Assembly (NCBI GenBank): GCA_947628395.1
Contig: CANQZP010000004.1
Coordinates: 1 to 33,967 of the forward strand
DNA from: an uncultured Clostridia bacterium
GTDB taxonomy: Bacteria > Bacillota > Clostridia > TANB77 > CAG-508
DNA: 33,967 bases
Direction: 5' to 3'
Numbering within the stretch: position 1 is the stretch's first letter; every line of letters starts with the position of its first letter. The translations under genes were made by a program, and so were the position numbers. Below, piece by piece: positions 21,401-30,400 of the stretch. The notes beneath the pieces are model-generated. The model was not told the origin of the DNA. It worked only from the letters and a program-made list of their open reading frames with translations, and searched no databases.

Positions 21401-24400
21401 GCTATAAACTGCTATAATACAGGAACAATTACTGCAGAAGGAAGTGCTACATGGACTGATTCTAGAAATAGTGGAAGAGGCTCTCATTACTGTTATGTAT
21501 ATTGTGGTGGAATATCAGGTAGTGGTAGTGCAGAAGATTCATATAATAGTGGAATAGTAAAATCTAAATCAAGTTTTACATTAACAACCACTAACACTAA
21601 TAGCGGTTTACTTAAAGGCGATGCGCGAAGCTTTGCAGGAGGTGTTGTTGGAGAATTTAGCAATACAATTACAAGATGTTATAATTCAGGTGTAGTTACA
21701 AGTGAAGCAAATACTCCAAGTAAAAATGTATTTACATATAGCTTGGCAGGAGGTGTTGCTGGTTACACAGGTAATAACGCGATTATAAATGATTGTTACA
21801 ATACTGGAGATGTTACAAGTAATAATACTACTAACGTTAATAAAGCAAATAGTGATTATTATTCTTATGAAGATATATCTGGTGCTGGAGGTATATTGGG
21901 AGGCTTTGATATTAATAGGGCTCAAAATACAAATGTAAGTAATTCATATAATACAGGAGATCTAACTGCAGAAGCAAGTAAAGAAGGAATAAATTATGCT
22001 GGACCTATTATTGGTACTATAATAAATAGCCAAGGTTATATTACAGATGAAACAAATAGATTTGGATTAGAAAATAATATTGATAATTCATATTATTTAG
22101 ATAGTAAAAAAATAGATAGTACAAATAAGAATGAATTTGGAATACCAGCGTCAGACTACGATTTAAGAAGCGAAGCATTATATAATAAATTAAATGTAGA
22201 CAATATATGGCTTCATGACGGAAGAAATTATCCTACTTTACCTAAAGTAATTTTATCAGAATTATCAGAAGGTACTTCAATTGATATTAAAAATACACAA
22301 GCAACATACTTCATTCACGCATCATACACAGGAGAAGGTAGTATAAAAATTGATGAAGATCCTACAGAAGCTGAAAATCCTGTAGATGTAGAAGAAAGAA
22401 AATATGGTGAAAGCAATACTAAGAAAATAACAATAACACCAGCTGAAGGTTATACTATTAGTAGTATTACAATAAATGGTGAACCTGTAAATCTTACAGA
22501 AGAAGAAAAAGAATTATTTGTAATAGAGCCTAATCACTTTACAAATATAGATGAAGATAAAAACATAGTTATAACATTTACAAATATAAAGAAAATGTTT
22601 ACAATTGAGAAAAAAGGTGAAGATGATAAACCTCTTGAAAATGCAACTTTTGAAATTGTAAATAAAGAAAATGAAAAAGATAAATACACTGTAGTAACAG
22701 ATAAAGAAGGAAAAGCAGAAGTAATAGTTAAAGATTATGGAACTTATACTGTAAAAGAAACAGTAGCACCAGAACATTATATATTATCTGATAAATCAGA
22801 AGATATTACTCTATCAGCAGAAAAAAATGATTCACAATTAATATCATTTGATAATACTAAAAAAGCTACATTAACAGTACATCATTACTTAAAAAATACA
22901 CAACATAGAGTAGCACCAGATCAAGTATCTGAAGGAAATCCAGAAGATACATACACAACATTACCACATTATGATTTAGATGGATTAGAATTAGCAAAAG
23001 ATGAAAGTGGTGAATACATACTTCCTAAAGAAACTTCTGGTACTTATGGAAGTGAATCAAAAGAGATTGAATATTTCTATGAACCAAAAGAAGTAGAATT
23101 ATTAATACATCACTACAGAGAGGGAACAGAAGAAGAAGTACATGAAGATACAGTTGAAAAATTCCAAGGTGAAGTAACATTTAGCCAAAATGATGAAAGT
23201 TACAGTATTAATACAAATAGTCCATATAATCCAAGTGGAAATAAAGAATACTTAGAATTATTAGATAAATATATTTGTACAGGTTTAAGTTTCACAGATA
23301 AAATTACTGATGAGACTACAGATAAAAATGTAGAAGAACAAATTAATATTACAGGAAGTAGTGAACTTACATATTATTATATAGACAGAGAATATGACAT
23401 AACTACAAAGATTAAGAAACATACAGAAAATGTATTTGATATAATGTCTGGAAGTATGAAAGATGTAGATGTTGAAGGTGGAGAGATAACCGGAGATTAT
23501 ACTAAGGAATATACTGAAGAAGAAGGTATTAAATACGTTGAAACAGTAAAAATAGATGAAAATCAAGAAAACGTAATAAATATTAAACCTAATGAAACTT
23601 ATGATATAAAATCTATAAAAGTTACAAGTGGAGAAAAACCAGAAGAAACTATATATGAAAAAGATACTAAAGAAGATAATGCAGGATATACAAAATTAGA
23701 TGATGGAAGTATAAATATTAATAATTTCCAAAAAGTACGTGAGGATAAATTAGTAGTTGCTGAATTTGAAAGAAAACAAGGAAATGTAATTATTCATCAT
23801 AAATTAAAAGGATCTGAAAAACCAGTTCCATCAAAAACAGGTGAAACAGTTGGAGATAAAACACTTAAAGGATATGTTGGTGATGAATATATTGCATATG
23901 CAAGTGAAGATGTATCTATTCTATATAAAGTAGATTCAGTTGATGGTGATGTTAATGGAGAATATAGTGAAGAACAGAAGGAAGTAACATATTATTATGT
24001 ATTAAAAGATGCAGAAATTACACATACTCTTGAAAAAGAAGCACCAGAATTCTTAACAGAAGAAGGCGGAAAAGTTAAATACGAAATTAAATATAATGCG
24101 ACAATAAAAGACTTTAAAGGAAATGCAACAATTACAATAGAAGATACTCTTCCATACAAAATTGATAAAGATAATTCTGATTTAGCTGAAGGAGACTACA
24201 ATGGAGATAAGACTATAACATGGACAATAAAAGAAAATGAGATAGATACTGAGAAAGCTCAAGAAGCTAAAACTATATCTATAACAAAGACAATATATGT
24301 TACTTATAAAGATGATAGTATGCCTGTAATAGGTGAGATAGTAAATCATGTAAAAACTAAAATTCACCTAGATACAACTGAGCAAGATAAAGAAACTGAA

Positions 24401-27400
24401 AAAGATTCAGAACCATCAAAACTAGACTATAAGATAGATATAAGTGGAACAAAAACTTGGGAAGATAATGAAACTCAGAAGAAAAGAAGACCAGAAAATA
24501 TCACTATAGAATTATTAAGAGATGGAACAAAAATTGCTGAAAAAACAATAGATAATAGTGATAATGCTAAATATGATTTTGAACAATTACAAAAATATGA
24601 TGCAGAAGGAAGAGCTTATAATTACACAGTAAAAGAAAAAGAAGAATCACATTTCTATACTCCAAGTGTAGAAGGATATAATATAAAAAATAAATTCACA
24701 AGGCCAGAAGATAAGAAAGATATAACAGCTAAAGTTGTATGGGAAGATGAGCAAGATGAATACGGAGAAAGACCAGACAGTGTTAAAATTAAAATTAAAG
24801 ACGGAGAAGAAGAAGTAGAAACAGTTACAGTAACAGAAGAAGAAGGCTGGCAACATACATTTAATGAATATGTGTATAATGAGAATGGTGAAGAGATAAC
24901 TTATACGATTGACCAAGAAGAGTCTTCTCCTGGTGAATTGAAATATTATCATACTGATATAGATAATACTAAGTATGTAATTACAAATACATTAAATGAT
25001 GTACAGATAGATCAAGAACTAACAAAGACAGCTGTTCCAACAGTAACTAATGAGGAAGAACCAATAGAATATACAATTACATATCATGGAGTAATTAAAG
25101 ACTTTGAAGGAGATGCAGAAATTAAAATAGTAGATACTCTTCCTTATGAGATAGATGAAGATGGTTCAAGTATAGGTGATGGACATTATGATAAAGACAA
25201 GAAGACTATAACATGGACTGAAACAAGGAAAAATATTAACACTAAAGAAAAAGGTCAAGACGAAGTTATTGATATTACCAAAACAATAAAAGTACTTTAT
25301 AAAGATATAAATGTAATAGCTCCGATAGTTAACCAAATAGAAGGTACAGCAACATTTAGCACTACACCTAGAGAGAAAAAAATCGAGCCAAAACCTACAG
25401 AAATTACTCCAGATTATAAAGTTAGTATAAGCGGAACAAAAACTTGGGAAGACAATGATACACAGAAGAAAAGAAGACCAGAAAATATCACTATAGAATT
25501 ATTAAGAAATGGAACAAAAATTGCTGAAAGAGTAATAAATAATAGTGATAATGCTACATATGATTTTGGAGAATTACAAAAATATGATGAAAAAGGAATA
25601 GCATATAATTATACAGTAAGAGAAAAAGAAGAATCACATTTCTATACTCCAAGTGTAGAAGCGGGAACATATAACTTAAAAAATAAATTCACAAGACCAG
25701 AAGATAAGAAAGATATAACAGTTAGAGTTGTATGGGAAGATGAGCAAGATAGATATGAGGAAAGGCCAGACAGTGTTGAGGTTAAAATTAAAGATGGAGA
25801 AAAAGTAGTAGAAACAGCTACAGTAACAAAAGATGAAAGCTGGAAACATACATTTAATGTATATGTATATAATGAAAATGGTGAAGATATAACTTATACA
25901 ATTGACCAAGAAGAGTCATCTCCTGGTGAATTGAAATTCTATCATACTGATATAGATAATACTGAGTATGTAATCACAAATACGTTAAATGATGTACCAA
26001 TAGATCAAGAGCTAGAAAAGACAGCTGTTCCAACAGTAACTAATGAGGAAGAACCAATAGAATATACAATTACATATCATGGAGTAATTAAAGACTTTGA
26101 AGGAGATGCAGAAATTAAAATAGTAGATACTCTTCCTTATGAGATAGATGAAGATGGTTCAAGTATAGGTGATGGACATTATGATAAAGACAAGAAGACT
26201 ATAACATGGACTGAAACAAGGAAAAATATTAACACAGCAGAAGATGGCGAAGAAGTAATTGATATTACAAAAACAATAAAAGTACTTTATAAAGATATAA
26301 ATGTAATAGCTCCAATAATCAATAAAATAGAAGGTACAGCAACATTTAGTACTACACCTAGAGAGAAAAAAATCGAGCCAAAACCTACAGAAATTAATCC
26401 AGATTATAAAGTTAGTATAAGCGGAACAAAAACTTGGGAAGATAATGATACTCAGAAGAAAAGAAGACCAGAAAATATCACTATAGAATTATTAAGAGAT
26501 GGAACAAAAATTGCTGAAAGAACAATAGATAATAGTGATAATGCTAAATATGATTTTGGAGAATTACCAAAATATGATGCAGAAGGAAGAGCTTATGAAT
26601 ATACAGTAAAAGAAAAAGAAGAATCACATTTCTATACTCCAAGTGTAGAATCTGGAACATATAACTTAAAAAATAAATTTACAAGGCCAGAAGATAAGAA
26701 AGATATAACAGCTAGAGTTGTATGGGAAGATGAGCAAGATAGATATGGGGAAAGACCAGATAGTGTTAAGATTAAAATTAAAGATGGAGAAAAGGTAGTA
26801 GAAACAGCTACAGTAACAAAAGATGAAGAATGGCAACATACATTTAATGTATATGTGTATAATGAAAATGGTGAGGACATAACTTATACAATTGATGAAG
26901 AAGAATTTACTAAAGAAGATTTGAAGTATTATACTATAGATGTAAATAATGGAACATACACTATTACAAATACCCTAAATCATGTTAATACAAATCAAGA
27001 ATTAGTAAAGACTGGACCTGAAAAAATTACTAAAGAGGGAGAAGCTATTGAATATAATATTAAGTATAATGCAACAATAGATGACTTAAAGGGAAATGCA
27101 ACAATAAAGATTATAGATACTCTTCCATATAAAATAGATAGTTCAAAATCTCAGATAGCTGAAGGAGATTATGATGAAACAAATAAGACTATAACATGGA
27201 CTAAGATATTAGAAAATGTTGATACAGAAGCAGATGGCCCTCAAACAGTTGAAATTAATAAAACAATAAGATTATATTACAAAGATATAAATGTTGTAGA
27301 ACCGATAGTTAACAGAATAAAGAGTGAAGTTACTTATAGTAGCAGTCCACAGAAAGATGAAATAACACCTGATCCTACAGAAGTTATACAAGATTATAGA

Positions 27401-30400
27401 ATTTCAATACCTGTAAGGAAGATATGGACAGAAACTACAGATAAACAAAAACTGAAGAGACCAGAAAAAATTACAGTACAATTACTAAATGGAGATACAG
27501 TAGTTGATTCACATGATTTAGCTACAACTGATAATTTAGAGTATACATTTGAAAACTTACCAAAATATGATAAAAATGGTCAAGTTATAGACTATAAAAT
27601 CAAAGAGGTTGATTCAGGAAAATTCTATACTCCTGAAATTAACGGAAATAAAGATACTGGATTCGTTCTAAATAATGTGTTTGGAATAGACTCTAAACTA
27701 AATATAGATGCTAAAGTTGTATGGCAAGACGAAAATAATAGATATAGTGTAAGACCAAACAGCGTAATTATAGTAATAAAAGATGAAAAAGGAAATGAAC
27801 AAACACAGACAGTAACAGATAGAGATGGATGGCATCATGAATTTGTATTAGATGAGTATGATGAAAATGGAGACGAAAAGACTTATGTAATTGGTGAAAA
27901 AGAGGTACATGAAGGTGAGTTGAAATATTACAAGATAGACTTAAATAATGAAAACTTTACAATTACAAATACATTAAATGATGTAGGTATAGATCAAACT
28001 TTACAAAAAGACGGACCAGATAGAATTACTGACGAGGGAGAGGCTATAGAGTATACAATTCATTATCATGGAACAATAAATAACTTAAAGGGAAGTGCTA
28101 CAATAGAAATAGTAGATACATTGCCTTATGAGATAGAAATTGGTTCTGATATTAATGGAGCAAGATATGACGAAACTAATAAGACATTAACATGGACAGA
28201 AAGAATTGATAATATTGATACAGAAGCAAATGGACCAAGAGATATTGATATAACTAAAATTATTAAAATCCATTACAAGAATTTAAATGTAGTAGGAAAA
28301 ATCGCAAATAATGCAAAAGCTACAGCTAAGTTTAATGTTACACCAAGAGAATATCCAGTAGATGCAAAAGTAAAAGAAACAGAGCAAGATTATAGAATCT
28401 CAATACCTGTAACAAAGAACTGGACAGAAACTACAGAAAAGCAAAAAGAGAAGAGACCACAAAGAATAACATTAGAGGTATTAAATGGTGAAACAGTAGT
28501 AGCATCACAAGATTTGGATACAAAAGATAATTTAGAGTATTCATTTGATGACTTACCAAAATATGATCAAGAAGGAAATGAAATAAAATATACAGTAAGA
28601 GAGAAAGAATCTGGATATTTCTATAGAGCAGAAGTAAGTGGAAGTCAAAACGCAGGATACACTGTAAATAATATATTTACAAAACCAAAAGATAAGGTAA
28701 AAGTAGATGCTAAGATAGAATGGGAAGACAATGATAATGAAGAAGAAACAAGACCAGACAAAGTAGTTGTTGTAGTAAAAGATGAGACAGGAAAAGAAGA
28801 AAGACAGACAGTAACTAAAGATGATGATTGGCATTATGAATTTACGCTAGATAAATATGATGAAAATGGTGACGAAAAGAAATATGCAATAGATGAAGAA
28901 GAGAAGAATCCAGGAGACTTAAAATATTATTCAAAAGAAGTGGATGATACTACATATACTATAACAAATACTCTTGGAGATAATGAAAAATCAATTACAG
29001 TAAACAAGGTATGGAATGATAATAATAATTTATATGAAAGAAGACCATCAAGTGTAATAGTAGAATTATATGGCGATGGACAAAAAGTACAAGAAAAGCT
29101 AATAACTCAAAGAGATAATTGGCAATGTACATTTGATAAATTAAAGAATATAAATTATAAGACAGATTCAGAAATTGTATATACAGTACAAGAAAAAGAA
29201 GCAGTAAAAGGTGATTTGAAATTCTACCAAGGAGTAATAGAAGGATACACAATAACAAATAACTTTAGAGTCCCAGACGATACAGAAGATATAGTAGTAA
29301 GAAAAGAATGGACAAGAGATGAAGAATACAAAAACGAATATAGACCAAAAAGTATAGTAGCAATTCTATATGGAGATGGGGTAGAAGTAGCAAGAGGAGA
29401 AATAACAGCAGCAAATGGATGGCAATATACATTTAAACCAAGAAAATATAATGAAGTGACAGGAAAAGAAATTGTATATACAATAGATGAGACAGAGAAA
29501 AACGAAGGAGAACTATCGGCATATACTAAGAGCATAAGTGGATTCTTAATCAAGAACAAATTTACATTAATAGATCCTAAATATGAATGTGAAATAGAAA
29601 AAGACGGACCAGATGCGATAACATCAAGAGATGAGGTATTAAATTATTCAATAAGATATCAAGCAAAAGTAGATGATTATGAAGGAGATGCAAAGGTATT
29701 AATTGTAGATGAATTACCATACGAGATAGATGAAGCAAGGTCAAACATAGGCGGAGGAGTTTATGATAGAGAGAAAAAGACAATAACATGGACAGAAGAA
29801 ATAAAAGACATAAATACATTTGAATATGGAACTAGAATCATAGACTTCACAAAGAATTTCAGAGTGGTATTCAAAGATATAGATATAACAAAAGCAAAAT
29901 TAGTAAATAAGGCACATGGCGAGTTATATTTAGGAAAAGAGCCAATTGTAATAGAAGCAGAATCAAAGGAAACAGATGTAAAATTGAAATTTAATCTAGA
30001 TGTAGAAAAGGATATAGTAAGAATATTACTAAATGGCCAAGATGTACAAATAAGTGATCCAAAACTATCAAAAGTAGCAGTACATAGAAAAGAAGTAAAT
30101 AATGCGCAAATACAAGCAGAATATGTAATAAGAGTAATTAATACAGAAAGCTTAAGTGGAGAGGCAACAATAGTAGATGAGTTACCAAAAGATATGAGGT
30201 TTGTAGCAGAAGAAAGTGATCCAAGATGGGTAGTAAGTGAAGGAGGAAAACTAAGAGCAAAAACAGGAAACATACTACCAGGAGAAAGTACAGAGCTAAG
30301 AGTAGTAGTAAAATGGATCGGAGGAGAAGATACATTTGGATTAAAATCTAACACAGCATATTTAGAAGAGTTAAAAGGAGAAGGCGATTTTAAAGAAGCA

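Noticed and set aside
17030-22020. Regular repeats suggesting a CRISPR or minisatellite array
   Set aside because: The repetition is at the protein level, units vary in length, all are in frame, and there are no constant repeat/unique spacer pairs.
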